A stretch of 20,813 bases of DNA, from positions 1 through 20,813 of the forward strand of contig JBFHRB010000023.1 in assembly GCA_041591915.1 (NCBI GenBank). The letters are read 5' to 3'. The notes beneath the pieces are model-generated. The model worked only from the letters and a program-made list of their open reading frames with translations, searched no databases and was not told the origin of the DNA. Shown piece after piece: positions 1 to 8,061 of the stretch. This DNA is from JBFHRB01 sp041591915. Lineage in GTDB: Bacteria; Actinomycetota; Nitriliruptoria; Nitriliruptorales; Nitriliruptoraceae. The first letter of the stretch is position 1. Each line of letters starts with the position of its first letter. Made by a program: the position numbers and the translations under genes.

Positions 1-93
1 CTGCTCTCCGTGACGTCGGCTCGAAGTAGGGGAACGCGTGTCGCGTGTCGAACCCTAGGGGCGAGCGGTCATCCGGGGGGAGGTCGTCTGGGG

Positions 94-1938
94 ATGCTCG
101 ACAGGGACATCAAGCTCTACCTGCCATTCATCGTCTTCGTGTTGTTCCAGACGATCGTGATCGTCGTGGCCCCGTCGAAGGCGCCCGAGGCCACCGTCGT
201 CAGTGCACCGGGACAGGTCAGCGTGCCCGGCGACGCTGCGGCCACCGCGCCGCTCACCGACGGGCAACGCGCCGTCGATGGGGTGGCGCCCGGCGATGCG
301 TCCTCCGACATGGCGACCGGCGCGGCCGCCCCTGGCACCGGCGCGGCCTCGGTGAACGGTCCGGCCGCGGTCGACGCGACCTCGTCCGGCAGCAGCACGG
401 CACCCGCGTCGTCTGGCGGGAACGGCGGCGGGGGCGCCGACGTCCCCGGCCCGGCCACGCCCACCACCTCACCGACCACGCCGTCACGCGCTGACCCGGG
501 CGACACCTCCCACTGCACGCCCGACGGCCGCCAGACCGACGTCGTCTACCACGCCCCTCCGTGCGCGCCCCGCTGGGCCGGGGGCGACAACGGCGGCGCG
601 ACCTACCGCGGGGTCACGCAGGACCGGATCACCGTCGTCGTCTTCCGGGAGAACAAGAACCCCGCCGTCACCGCGATCCTGCGTCCGGAGGGCCTGCGCG
701 CCTCCGCCGAGGAGGAGGTCGCGATGATGGAGGCGTCCGAGGCCTTCCTCAACGAGCACTACGAGTTCTACGGCCGCGAGCTCGACCTGATCATGTGGGA
801 CGCGCCCGCCTGCCCGGAGACCCCGCCCGACCCGGCCGGCTGCAACGCCGAGGCGAACCGGCTGCTCGAGGAGCTCGACCCGTTCATGGTCGTCTGGATC
901 CAGCCCAACTACGGCGACACGTACAACGTGTGGGCACAGAACCAGGTCATCTCGATCGGCGGCTGGCACCACGACCGCAGCTACTTCGCGTCCCAGGCCG
1001 TGCGGCCGTTCCGCTGGGACCTGTTCATGGACGGTGGGCTCACGGCCGAGATGGCCGGCGAGTACTACTGCAAGAAGCTCGCGAACCAGAACGCCACGCA
1101 CACGGGCCGCTTCCTGCACTCGAGCTTCCCCGGCGGCGGCCCACGCGGCACGGTCCCGCGGCGAGCGGGGGTCGTCGTGCCCGTCCCGGACGCGACCCGC
1201 TTCGCCGGCGAGTACCTCGCGACGATCATCGAGGGCTGCACGACGGCCCCGGACCAGGCGCCGATCGTCTACCCGTACGAGTCGAACATCGAGACCGGCG
1301 CCCAGCAGTCCAACGCCATCACGCAGGCGATGATCGCCGACCGGATCACGACGGTGATCTGCATGTGCGACCCGATCGCCCCGGCGTTCCGGATGGCCAA
1401 CCAGACCCGCAACGGCTACTTCCCCGAGATCATGATCGCCGGCAACGGGCTGCTCGACTACGACAAGATCGGGCGGCTCTACGACAGCCAGCAGATGGCG
1501 CACGCCTTCGGCCCGAGCCACCTCGGCTGGCCCGAGCCGCTCGAGACCATGCCGGCGTCACAGGTCTGGCGCGCGGCGGGCAACAGCGGCAATGCGTGCA
1601 GCGCCTGCAACCTCCCGTGGAGCTACTACAGCATCGTCGGCTCGATGCTGCAGAACGCCGGCCCGAACCTCACACCGTGGACCGTCGAGGCCGGCATGCA
1701 GCGCGCCGCCGACCGCGGCGGCTGGGCCGAGACCGGCGGTGACCCCGTCCAGACCCTGATCCGCTTCAGCGAGCCCGACTACAGCGGCGTGTCCGACGCC
1801 CGCGAGGTCTACTGGGACCCGCAGGCGATCTCGCCGATCGACGGGCGGCCCGGCTCGTGGGTCCCGACCTTCGGCGGCCAGCGCTGGACGCTGGGCAGCT
1901 GGCCGTCCACCTTCGACATCCCGGTCGCGCCGCAGTGA
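94..1938 (+). CDS. Membrane-anchored substrate-binding protein of a branched-chain amino acid-type ABC importer
   Basis: Likely the extracytoplasmic binding protein of the importer whose permease and ATPase genes follow directly. From the ATG at 94 (614 residues) it has one hydrophobic helix at about residues 8-26 with no lipobox cysteine, so it is probably held by an uncleaved N-terminal anchor. About 110 residues rich in Ala, Pro, Gly, Ser and Thr follow (about 27-138), then a globular domain from about residue 140 with several cysteines (141, 157 and later) that may form disulfides. The globular part reads like a divergent periplasmic-binding-protein type 1 (LivK-like) receptor; this rests on context as much as on motifs. 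The start is chosen because GGAGG lies at 79-83, 10 bases upstream, and because the helix begins there; an upstream in-frame GTG at 10 would add 28 non-hydrophobic residues. The ligand is unknown. The stop overlaps the permease start (GTGA). Confidence 0.75.
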   Translation: MLDRDIKLYLPFIVFVLFQTIVIVVAPSKAPEATVVSAPGQVSVPGDAAATAPLTDGQRAVDGVAPGDASSDMATGAAAPGTGAASVNGPAAVDATSSGSSTAPASSGGNGGGGADVPGPATPTTSPTTPSRADPGDTSHCTPDGRQTDVVYHAPPCAPRWAGGDNGGATYRGVTQDRITVVVFRENKNPAVTAILRPEGLRASAEEEVAMMEASEAFLNEHYEFYGRELDLIMWDAPACPETPPDPAGCNAEANRLLEELDPFMVVWIQPNYGDTYNVWAQNQVISIGGWHHDRSYFASQAVRPFRWDLFMDGGLTAEMAGEYYCKKLANQNATHTGRFLHSSFPGGGPRGTVPRRAGVVVPVPDATRFAGEYLATIIEGCTTAPDQAPIVYPYESNIETGAQQSNAITQAMIADRITTVICMCDPIAPAFRMANQTRNGYFPEIMIAGNGLLDYDKIGRLYDSQQMAHAFGPSHLGWPEPLETMPASQVWRAAGNSGNACSACNLPWSYYSIVGSMLQNAGPNLTPWTVEAGMQRAADRGGWAETGGDPVQTLIRFSEPDYSGVSDAREVYWDPQAISPIDGRPGSWVPTFGGQRWTLGSWPSTFDIPVAPQ

Positions 1939-4112
1939 CCAGCCTGGCCCTGCCCGCACCGGCCCGCCGACCGCTGGCGGCGTGGGTGCGCCGTGCGTGG
2001 GAGCACCCGGTGCTGGGCCTTGCGCTGAAGCTCGGGACGACCTGGCTGCTGCTCGTCGAGGTCGCCGTCCAGGGCGTGTTCGGCCGCCTGCCCTGGCTCG
2101 ACATCGGCCTGCAGTCGAGCGCGATCCCCCGCACCGTCCTCGTCAGCGGCGCGATCAGCGGGACCCTGTACGGCCTCATGGCCATGGGCCTGATCCTCGT
2201 CTACCGGGCCAACCGCATCATCAACTTCGCCCAGGCGCAGCTCGGGGCCGTGACGGCGAGCCTCGCGCTCGTCCTGATCGCCGCCCGCGGCATGAACTAC
2301 TGGCTCGGTGTCGCGATGGCGCTCGTGGGCGGCGCGCTGCTCGGCGGCCTGTCGGAGGTCGTCGTCGTGCAGCGCTTCCAGCAGGCGCCCCGACTGATCC
2401 TGACCGTCGTCACGATCGGGCTCAGCTCGGTGCTGCTGGTCGCGGAGTTCGTCGCGAAGCTGTGGGCCGCGGGTGACCAGAACCTCGCGGGCGTGGTCGC
2501 GTTCCCGACCCCGTTCGACGGCGCCACGCTGCAGGTCGGGATCAGCACCTTCGTCGGCGACCACCTCGTCGCGGTGCTCGTGTCGGTCGGTGTGCTCGTC
2601 GGGCTGGGCGCCTTCTTCCGGCTCAGCGACATCGGCATCGCCGTGCGGGCCGCCGCCGAGAACGCCGAGCGAGCGGCACTCCTCGGCATCCCGGTCAAGC
2701 GCGTGATCACCATCGTCTGGATCCTCGCCGGTGTCCTCAGCGCGGCCGGGATCTTCCTGCGGGCGCCCATCGTCGGCCTCCCGCTGACCGGGTTCGTCGG
2801 TCCGACCTTCCTGCTCTTCGGGCTCGCCGCCGCGGTCGTCGCTCGCATGGAGCGCCTCGGCGTGGCGCTCGTCGCCGGCATGTTCATCGGGATCATCGAC
2901 ACGGGCGCCGTCTTCGCGACCCGCTCGTCCGCGCTCGCGGCCGCCTCGATGCTCGTCGTCGTGCTCGGCGCGCTGCTCCTGCAGCGGATCGACACCTCGC
3001 GCGCGTCGGCGCTCGAGGCCTCGAGCTGGGCGGCCGCGGCCGACCCGCGACCCGTCCCCCGCCGCCTCGCGACGCTCCGACAGGTCGTGGTTGGGCGCTG
3101 GGCCGCGCGGGCCATGGTCGTGGTCGCCCTCGTCGCGGTGCCGTTCGTGATGGGCACCAACGTCGCCCTCGCCACCCAGGGCGTGATCATGGCCATCGTC
3201 GGCGTGTCGCTCGTCGTGCTCACCGGCTGGGCAGGGCAGATCTCGCTCGGCCAGTTCGGGCTGGCCGGCATCGGGGCCGCGGTCGCCGGCGGCCTCGCGG
3301 CCAACCACAACCTCGACTTCTTCCTCACGCTCGCGGTCGCGGCCGCGGTCGGTGCGGCCGCGGCCGTGCTCATCGGGCTCCCGGCCGTGCGGATCCAGGG
3401 CCTGTTCCTCGCGGCGACGACGCTGACGTTCGCCTTCACCGTCGAGCGCTTCGTGCTCGACGAGCGCTACTTCGGCTGGCTGCTGCCCGCCCGGTTCGCC
3501 CGGATCCGCCGGCCCGTCCTGTGGGACCGCATCGACCTCGAGGCGCCGTCGACGCTGCTCGGCGTGACCGTCAGCGCCAACGCGAAGTTCTACTTCGTGT
3601 GCCTCGCCGTCCTCGGGGCGGTCATGTGGTCGGCGGCGTCCCTGCGCCGCCACCGCTCCGGTCGGATCTTCATCGGCGTCCGGGACAACCCCAGGACCCT
3701 GCAGGCCTTCGGCGTGAGCCCCGCGCAGGTGCGGATCGCCGCGTTCGCCGTCGCGGGTGCCTACGCCGCGATCGGCGGGGCGCTCCTCGCCTACGAGCAG
3801 CGCGCCGTCAACGCCGGCGTGTTCGCGCCGGAGTTCTCGATCGAGGTGTTCGTCATGGTCGTGATCGGCGGCATGGCGGCCCTGAGCGGCTCGCTGCTCG
3901 GCGCGGCCTTCCTCGTGGGCGTGCCGCTGCTGCCCGGCCTGCGTGACATCCCGCAGATCGAGCTGCTCGTCGGGGGCGTCGGGCTGATCGTGCTGCTGTC
4001 GCTGCTGCCCGGGGGCCTCGCCGACGGCGTCCAGCGCCTCCGCGACCGCCTGCTCGCCCGCATCGAGCCGGACGCATCCCCCTCCGACGCGGATCCGGAG
4101 GCGACCACGTGA
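1935..4112 (+). CDS. Fused LivH-LivM permease of a branched-chain amino acid-type ABC importer
   Basis: Both transmembrane permease subunits in a single 725-residue chain. The LivH-like half (about 60-350) opens with the family's typical segment SGTLYGLMAMGLILVYRANR (72-91) followed by INFAQAQLGA. Its cytoplasmic coupling loop is about 237-253 (AVRAAAENAERAALLGI). The LivM-like half (about 400-695) has VVLTGWAGQISLGQFGLAGI (427-446) and a coupling loop at 579-596 (FIGVRDNPRTLQAFGVS). A polar linker at about 351-390 joins them. LivH and LivM are normally separate proteins of about 300 and 320-420 residues, so the length fits a clean fusion. Start is the GTG at 1935, whose last two bases are the first two of the upstream TGA, implying translational coupling. 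A longer in-frame start at 1857 would lie far inside the preceding gene. Substrate class (amino acid, amide or other carboxylate) is not determined by sequence. Confidence 0.9.
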   Translation: MTSLALPAPARRPLAAWVRRAWEHPVLGLALKLGTTWLLLVEVAVQGVFGRLPWLDIGLQSSAIPRTVLVSGAISGTLYGLMAMGLILVYRANRIINFAQAQLGAVTASLALVLIAARGMNYWLGVAMALVGGALLGGLSEVVVVQRFQQAPRLILTVVTIGLSSVLLVAEFVAKLWAAGDQNLAGVVAFPTPFDGATLQVGISTFVGDHLVAVLVSVGVLVGLGAFFRLSDIGIAVRAAAENAERAALLGIPVKRVITIVWILAGVLSAAGIFLRAPIVGLPLTGFVGPTFLLFGLAAAVVARMERLGVALVAGMFIGIIDTGAVFATRSSALAAASMLVVVLGALLLQRIDTSRASALEASSWAAAADPRPVPRRLATLRQVVVGRWAARAMVVVALVAVPFVMGTNVALATQGVIMAIVGVSLVVLTGWAGQISLGQFGLAGIGAAVAGGLAANHNLDFFLTLAVAAAVGAAAAVLIGLPAVRIQGLFLAATTLTFAFTVERFVLDERYFGWLLPARFARIRRPVLWDRIDLEAPSTLLGVTVSANAKFYFVCLAVLGAVMWSAASLRRHRSGRIFIGVRDNPRTLQAFGVSPAQVRIAAFAVAGAYAAIGGALLAYEQRAVNAGVFAPEFSIEVFVMVVIGGMAALSGSLLGAAFLVGVPLLPGLRDIPQIELLVGGVGLIVLLSLLPGGLADGVQRLRDRLLARIEPDASPSDADPEATT

Positions 4113-5677
4113 CCGAGCCACTCCTCCGCTGCCACGCCGTCGAGGCCGGCTACGACGGCGTGACCGTGCTGTTCGGCGTCGACCTCGAGGTGCGCCCCGG
4201 CGAGATCGTCGCGCTGCTCGGCACCAACGGCGCCGGCAAGTCCACGCTGCTGCGCGCCATCTCCGGCACGATCGGCGTCACCGCCGGTGCCATCACCTTC
4301 GACGGCGCCGACATCACCCACGCTGACGCGAACCACACCGCGGCCGCGGGCATCGCCCATGTCTCGGGTGGTCGCGCCATCTTCCCGACGCTGTCGGTCC
4401 GCGAGCACCTGCGCCTCGCGGCGTGGCTCGAGAAGGACGACACGGACCACGTCAGTGCCGCGACCGAGCGCGCCCTCGACACGTTCCCCGTGCTGCGCGA
4501 CAGGATCGACCAGCACGCCGGCGACCTCTCCGGCGGCGAGCAGCAGATGCTCGCCATCGGCATGGCGCTCATCGCCCGTCCGACCCTGTTGATCATCGAC
4601 GAGCTCTCGCTCGGCCTCGCACCCACGATCGTCGCGCGGCTCCTCGACGTCGTGCGCGAGATCCGCGACGCAGGCGTCGCCGTCCTCCTGGTCGAGCAGT
4701 CCCTCAACGTGGCGATGACCGTCGCCGACCGCGCCTACTTCCTCGAGAAGGGCGAGGTCCGCTTCGAAGGGGACGTCGCCGACCTCGCCGAGCGCGACGA
4801 CATCGTCCGGTCGGTGTTCTTCGCACGCGCTGACCACGCGGAGGCCCCGTCGGCGCCGAGGACCACCAACGGCCACGCGCGGCGCGCCCGCGCGCTCCTC
4901 GAGATCCGCGACCTCCGCAAGTCGTTCGGGGGCGTGCGCGCCACCGACGACGCCGAGTTCACGCTGCTCCCGGGCGAGATCCTGGGCCTCATCGGCGCGA
5001 ACGGCGCCGGCAAGACGACGCTGTTCGACCTCATCTCCGGCTTCCTCGCCCCCGATGCCGGGTCGGTCGTCTACGAGCGCTACGACATGACCTCCGACGC
5101 TCCCCACGTGCGCGCCCGCCACGGGCTCGGGCGGGCCTTCCAGGACGCGCGCCTCGTCCCGTCGCTGAGCGTGCACGACAACCTCAAGGTCGCGCTCGAC
5201 CGCCACCTGCCGCTGCGCGACCACGTCGCCGACGCGCTCGCGCTGCCGGGCCTCGCCCAGCTCGAGCGTGAGGTGGACGACGAGGCCGACCGGCTCATCG
5301 GCCTGCTCGGGCTCGAGGACCACCGCGACTCGCTCGTGCGCGAGCTGTCGACGGGGACCCGTCGGGTCGTCGACCTCGCGATGCTCGTCGCCCACCGGCC
5401 GAAGGTCCTGCTCCTCGACGAGCCGTCGTCCGGCATCGCACAGCGTGAGGCCGAGGCGCTGGGGCCGCTGCTGCGTCGGATCCGCGACGAGATCGGCTGC
5501 GCCATGCTCGTCATCGACCACGACATCCCGCTGCTGCGGTCGATCTGCGACCGCATGGTCGCCCTCGAACTCGGCCACCCCATCGCCGCGGGGACGCCGG
5601 ACGAGGTGCTCGACGACCCCGACGTCATCGCGTCCTACCTCGGCGGCGATCCGGCCACGATCAGCCGCAGCGGGTAG
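4109..5677 (+). CDS. Fused LivF-LivG double ATPase of a branched-chain amino acid-type ABC importer
   Basis: Two nucleotide-binding domains in 522 residues, powering the upstream permease from the cytoplasmic face. Domain 1 (about 5-240, LivF-like) has Walker A GTNGAGKS (38-45), signature LSGGE (140-144) and Walker B LLIIDE (160-165). As is usual in LivF, the H-loop histidine is replaced (VEQSLN). Domain 2 (about 262-515, LivG-like) has Walker A GANGAGKT (296-303), Q-loop at GRAFQD (341-346), Walker B VLLLDEP (433-439) and switch His471 (IDHD). Its signature is LSTGT (413-417) instead of LSGGQ, a variant I recall from actinobacterial relatives. A linker with basic and Pro/Ala residues (about 241-262) separates the domains. 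GTG start at 4109 overlaps the permease stop as GTGA. With the binding protein and permease it makes a complete importer from three genes instead of the usual five. Confidence 0.92.
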   Translation: MTEPLLRCHAVEAGYDGVTVLFGVDLEVRPGEIVALLGTNGAGKSTLLRAISGTIGVTAGAITFDGADITHADANHTAAAGIAHVSGGRAIFPTLSVREHLRLAAWLEKDDTDHVSAATERALDTFPVLRDRIDQHAGDLSGGEQQMLAIGMALIARPTLLIIDELSLGLAPTIVARLLDVVREIRDAGVAVLLVEQSLNVAMTVADRAYFLEKGEVRFEGDVADLAERDDIVRSVFFARADHAEAPSAPRTTNGHARRARALLEIRDLRKSFGGVRATDDAEFTLLPGEILGLIGANGAGKTTLFDLISGFLAPDAGSVVYERYDMTSDAPHVRARHGLGRAFQDARLVPSLSVHDNLKVALDRHLPLRDHVADALALPGLAQLEREVDDEADRLIGLLGLEDHRDSLVRELSTGTRRVVDLAMLVAHRPKVLLLDEPSSGIAQREAEALGPLLRRIRDEIGCAMLVIDHDIPLLRSICDRMVALELGHPIAAGTPDEVLDDPDVIASYLGGDPATISRSG

Positions 5678-5690
5678 GTCCGGCCGGGGC

Positions 5691-5696
5691 TAGCGT
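5691..5696 (+). promoter_or_regulatory. Candidate -10 element (TAGCGT) for the acyl-CoA ligase gene
   Basis: TAGCGT matches the TANNNT -10 pattern seen before other genes here. Transcription would start about 6-7 bases later, giving a leader of roughly 18 bases that contains GGGAG (5708-5712), 7 bases before the GTG at 5720. No convincing -35 is visible. It would let the ligase and channel genes be transcribed separately from the importer. Confidence 0.45.
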
Positions 5697-5719
5697 CCTC
5701 GTCGACCGGGAGCGCACAC

Positions 5720-7246
5720 GTGGACAAGAGGGTCGGCCGCCACAACCTCGCCCGCCTCGCCGAGGACGCCGCCGAGCGCAAGGGCTCCTACGACGCGCTG
5801 TGGTTCGAGGGCACGACGTTCACGTCCACCGAGCTGTTCGACCGGTCGCGGCGCATGGCCCGTGGCCTGACAGCCCTCGGCCTCGCGCCCGGCGACCCGG
5901 TCATGGTGGTCGCCGCCAACACGCCGGAGGTCGGGATCCTCTACAGCGCCTGCTGGCGCGCGGGGCTGGTCGTGGTCCCGGCGCTGTTCCTGCTGCCGCC
6001 GCCCGAGCTGCGCCACATCATCGACGACGCGGTCGTCCGCGCCGTCGTCACCACCCCGGAGTTCCTGCCGAACGTCCAGGCCGCGGCCGCCGGTGCCGAC
6101 AGCGTCAGGCACCTGATCTGCATCGACCGGCCCGACGGCATGCCGGACGTGCTCGACCTCACGGCCCTCGAGTCGCACGACCCCGCGCCGATCGTCGGCC
6201 GCCATGACGAGGACCTCGCCGCCCTGCTCTACACGGGCGGGACCACCGGGCGGTCGAAGGGCGTGATGCTGACCCACGCGAACCTGTGGCACGGAGCCCG
6301 GAGCGGGATGGAGGCCAGCCGTGTCGACGGGATCACCCGCACGGCCGTGCCGCTGCCCCTGTCGCACTCGTTCGGACTGCTGGTCTCGGTCAGCGGCGCG
6401 CACGAGGACAGCCAGACGCTGAACGGGCTGATGCGCTGGTTCGACCCCGCCGGGTTCGTGAGCCTCGTCGAGGAGCAGCGCATGCAACGAGCGACGCTCG
6501 TGCCGGCCATGCTGCAGCTCCTGCTCGCCCAGCCGCTCGAGGACCACGACCTCTCGAGCCTCGAGTTCATCATCTGCGGGTCCGCGCCACTGCCACGCCC
6601 CGTGCTCGAGGCCTTCGAGTCGCGCGTTCCCAGCGCCACGATCTGCGAGGGATACGGGCTCACGGAGACGGCGGCCGCGACCACCGTGAACCCGCCGCAC
6701 CACCGCAAGGTCGGCACGGTCGGGCCACCACTGCCCGGGTTCGACCTGCGCATCCTCGACGACGACGGCACGGAGGTGCCGACCGGCACGCCCGGCGAGG
6801 TCGTGGTGCGGTCGAAGTCCGTCGCCGCCGGGTACTGGGGGGCCGAGGACGCGACGCACGAGACGTTCGTGGACGAGTGGTGCCACACCGGCGACATCGG
6901 CGCGGTCGACGAGGACGGCTACCTGACGATCCTCGATCGCAAGAAGGACCTGATCATCCGCAACGGCTTCAACGTGTACCCCGCGGACGTCGAGGAGGCG
7001 CTCGCCGAGCACGAGGGCATCGTCGCGGCCGGCGTGATCGGACGACTGGACACCGAGGTCGGCGAGGAGGTCGTCGCGTTCGTGCAGCCGGCGCCCGGCG
7101 TCGACCTCGATCCGGCCGAGGTGCGCGCCTGGGCCCGCGACCGGCTCGGCGGCAAGAGCTACCCGCGCGAGGTCCACGTCGTCGACGCCATCCCCCGCAC
7201 GCCGGTCATGAAGGTGGACCGCAAGGCACTGCGCGAGCTGGTGTGA
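5720..7246 (+). CDS. Acyl-CoA ligase (AMP-forming, class I adenylate-forming enzyme)
   Basis: Activates a carboxylic acid to an acyl-adenylate and then an acyl-CoA thioester, in the cytoplasm. The 508 residues carry the full motif set: phosphate loop YTGGTTGRSKG (171-181), GYGLTE (311-316), HTGDIG (389-394), hinge DRKKDLIIRNGFNVYP (406-421) and the C-terminal catalytic lysine region PVMKVDRK (495-502; Lys498 or Lys502). The length suits medium/long-chain or aromatic acyl-CoA ligases; sequence alone does not tell which acid. It lies 42 bases after the importer genes on the same strand, so a substrate brought in by that importer may be activated here (inference). Start GTG at 5720 is supported by GGGAG at 5708-5712. 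Its stop overlaps the GTG of the next gene (GTGA). Confidence 0.92.
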   Translation: MDKRVGRHNLARLAEDAAERKGSYDALWFEGTTFTSTELFDRSRRMARGLTALGLAPGDPVMVVAANTPEVGILYSACWRAGLVVVPALFLLPPPELRHIIDDAVVRAVVTTPEFLPNVQAAAAGADSVRHLICIDRPDGMPDVLDLTALESHDPAPIVGRHDEDLAALLYTGGTTGRSKGVMLTHANLWHGARSGMEASRVDGITRTAVPLPLSHSFGLLVSVSGAHEDSQTLNGLMRWFDPAGFVSLVEEQRMQRATLVPAMLQLLLAQPLEDHDLSSLEFIICGSAPLPRPVLEAFESRVPSATICEGYGLTETAAATTVNPPHHRKVGTVGPPLPGFDLRILDDDGTEVPTGTPGEVVVRSKSVAAGYWGAEDATHETFVDEWCHTGDIGAVDEDGYLTILDRKKDLIIRNGFNVYPADVEEALAEHEGIVAAGVIGRLDTEVGEEVVAFVQPAPGVDLDPAEVRAWARDRLGGKSYPREVHVVDAIPRTPVMKVDRKALRELV

Positions 7247-8049
7247 GCGACACGGGCCCCGGGATCAGGCAGCGGCTGCGCGAGACGGCCGCGCAACGCC
7301 AGGAGCGGCTCGCCCGCCTCGACCGGCGGCTCGACGCCCTCGTGTTCCTCGCCGCGCTGCTGTCGATCCCCGCAGCTGCCCAGGCCGGGGAGCTCACCGG
7401 GGTCATCCTCACCATCGACGTCGTCGCGTGGCTGATCTTCGTCCTCGAGGCCGTCGTCAAGATCGGCGCACATGGTCGACGCGAGTACCTCGCCGACCGC
7501 TGGAACTGGCTCGACATCTCGATCATCGTGCTCAGCGCCCCGTACCACCTCGCGACGGGGCCACTCATGACGTCGCTGGGCTCGCTGACGAGGCTGGCGG
7601 TCCTGGCCCGCATCGCGCTCGTGGTCGTCAAGTTGCTCCGGCAGGGGCGCCGTCTCCTGTCTCGACGCAACGTCCCGATCGCGACCGGCCTCATGGCGCT
7701 GCTGATGACCGTGACCGCCGGGCTCGTCTTCGTCGCGGAACGCGCGGCGGGCAACGAGCAGTTCGCGTCGTTCGGCGACGCGATGTGGTGGTCGGTGGTG
7801 ACCCTCACGACCGTCGGGTACGGCGACATCTCACCGACGACGGGCACCGGACGGCTCGGTGCGGTCTTCCTCATGGTGCTCGGCGTGGCCTTCCTCGGCA
7901 CGGTCGCCGCCTCGCTCGCGTCGCTGTTCGTGGACGAGGAGTCCGAGGCCCACGACGCGCAGGTCGACGACGAGCTCGCCGACCTGCGGGACGAGGTCCG
8001 GCGGCTGCGCGAATCCATCGAGGCCCTGACGGCGAGGCTCGAGCGCTGA
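7243..8049 (+). CDS. Voltage-gated-type potassium channel (six-TM, TVGYGD filter)
   Basis: Tetrameric K+ channel subunit of the inner membrane, 268 residues. The selectivity filter TVGYGD is at 190-195, preceded by a pore helix (FGDAMWWSVVTLT, 177-189) and followed by the inner helix (about 205-230). The N-terminal half has four hydrophobic helices. The segment after DRWNWLD (85-91) is S3-like, and an S4-like helix at about 114-140 has spaced basic residues Arg117, Arg123, Lys130, Arg133, Arg136 and Arg137. The C-terminal tail (about 231-268) is highly charged with heptad-like Leu/Val spacing, suggesting a short tetramerising coiled coil; there is no RCK/TrkA-N domain. Start is the GTG at 7243, overlapping the ligase stop as GTGA. 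Sharing a transcript with an acyl-CoA ligase gives no obvious functional link. Voltage dependence is not proven by sequence. Confidence 0.9.
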   Translation: MSDTGPGIRQRLRETAAQRQERLARLDRRLDALVFLAALLSIPAAAQAGELTGVILTIDVVAWLIFVLEAVVKIGAHGRREYLADRWNWLDISIIVLSAPYHLATGPLMTSLGSLTRLAVLARIALVVVKLLRQGRRLLSRRNVPIATGLMALLMTVTAGLVFVAERAAGNEQFASFGDAMWWSVVTLTTVGYGDISPTTGTGRLGAVFLMVLGVAFLGTVAASLASLFVDEESEAHDAQVDDELADLRDEVRRLRESIEALTARLER

Positions 8050-8055
8050 CATACT
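8050..8055 (+). promoter_or_regulatory. Candidate promoter, -10 CATACT, for a leaderless methyltransferase mRNA
   Basis: CATACT differs from TATACT by one base and lies 6 bases before the ATG at 8062. CTGACG at 8026-8031 would be its -35, with an 18-base spacer. No Shine-Dalgarno sequence precedes the ATG, so the mRNA probably begins at or next to the start codon. Confidence 0.5.
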
Positions 8056-8061
8056 CGAATC

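Noticed and set aside
10..93. Upstream in-frame start for the binding protein at base 10
   Set aside because: It would add 28 polar residues before the membrane anchor and has no ribosome binding site; the ATG at 94 has one.
1809..4121. A 770-codon open frame antisense to the permease gene
   Set aside because: Its product is a highly repetitive Arg/Asp/Glu/Gly-rich sequence typical of an antisense frame in GC-rich DNA; the sense strand encodes a clear LivH-LivM fusion.
3791..5578. A 595-codon minus-strand frame opposite the double ATPase
   Set aside because: Compositional artefact; Walker and signature motifs are on the plus strand.
6286..7242. Upstream extension of the K+ channel frame into the acyl-CoA ligase gene
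   Set aside because: The extension is an Arg-rich out-of-frame reading of the ligase; the channel begins at the GTG overlapping the ligase stop.
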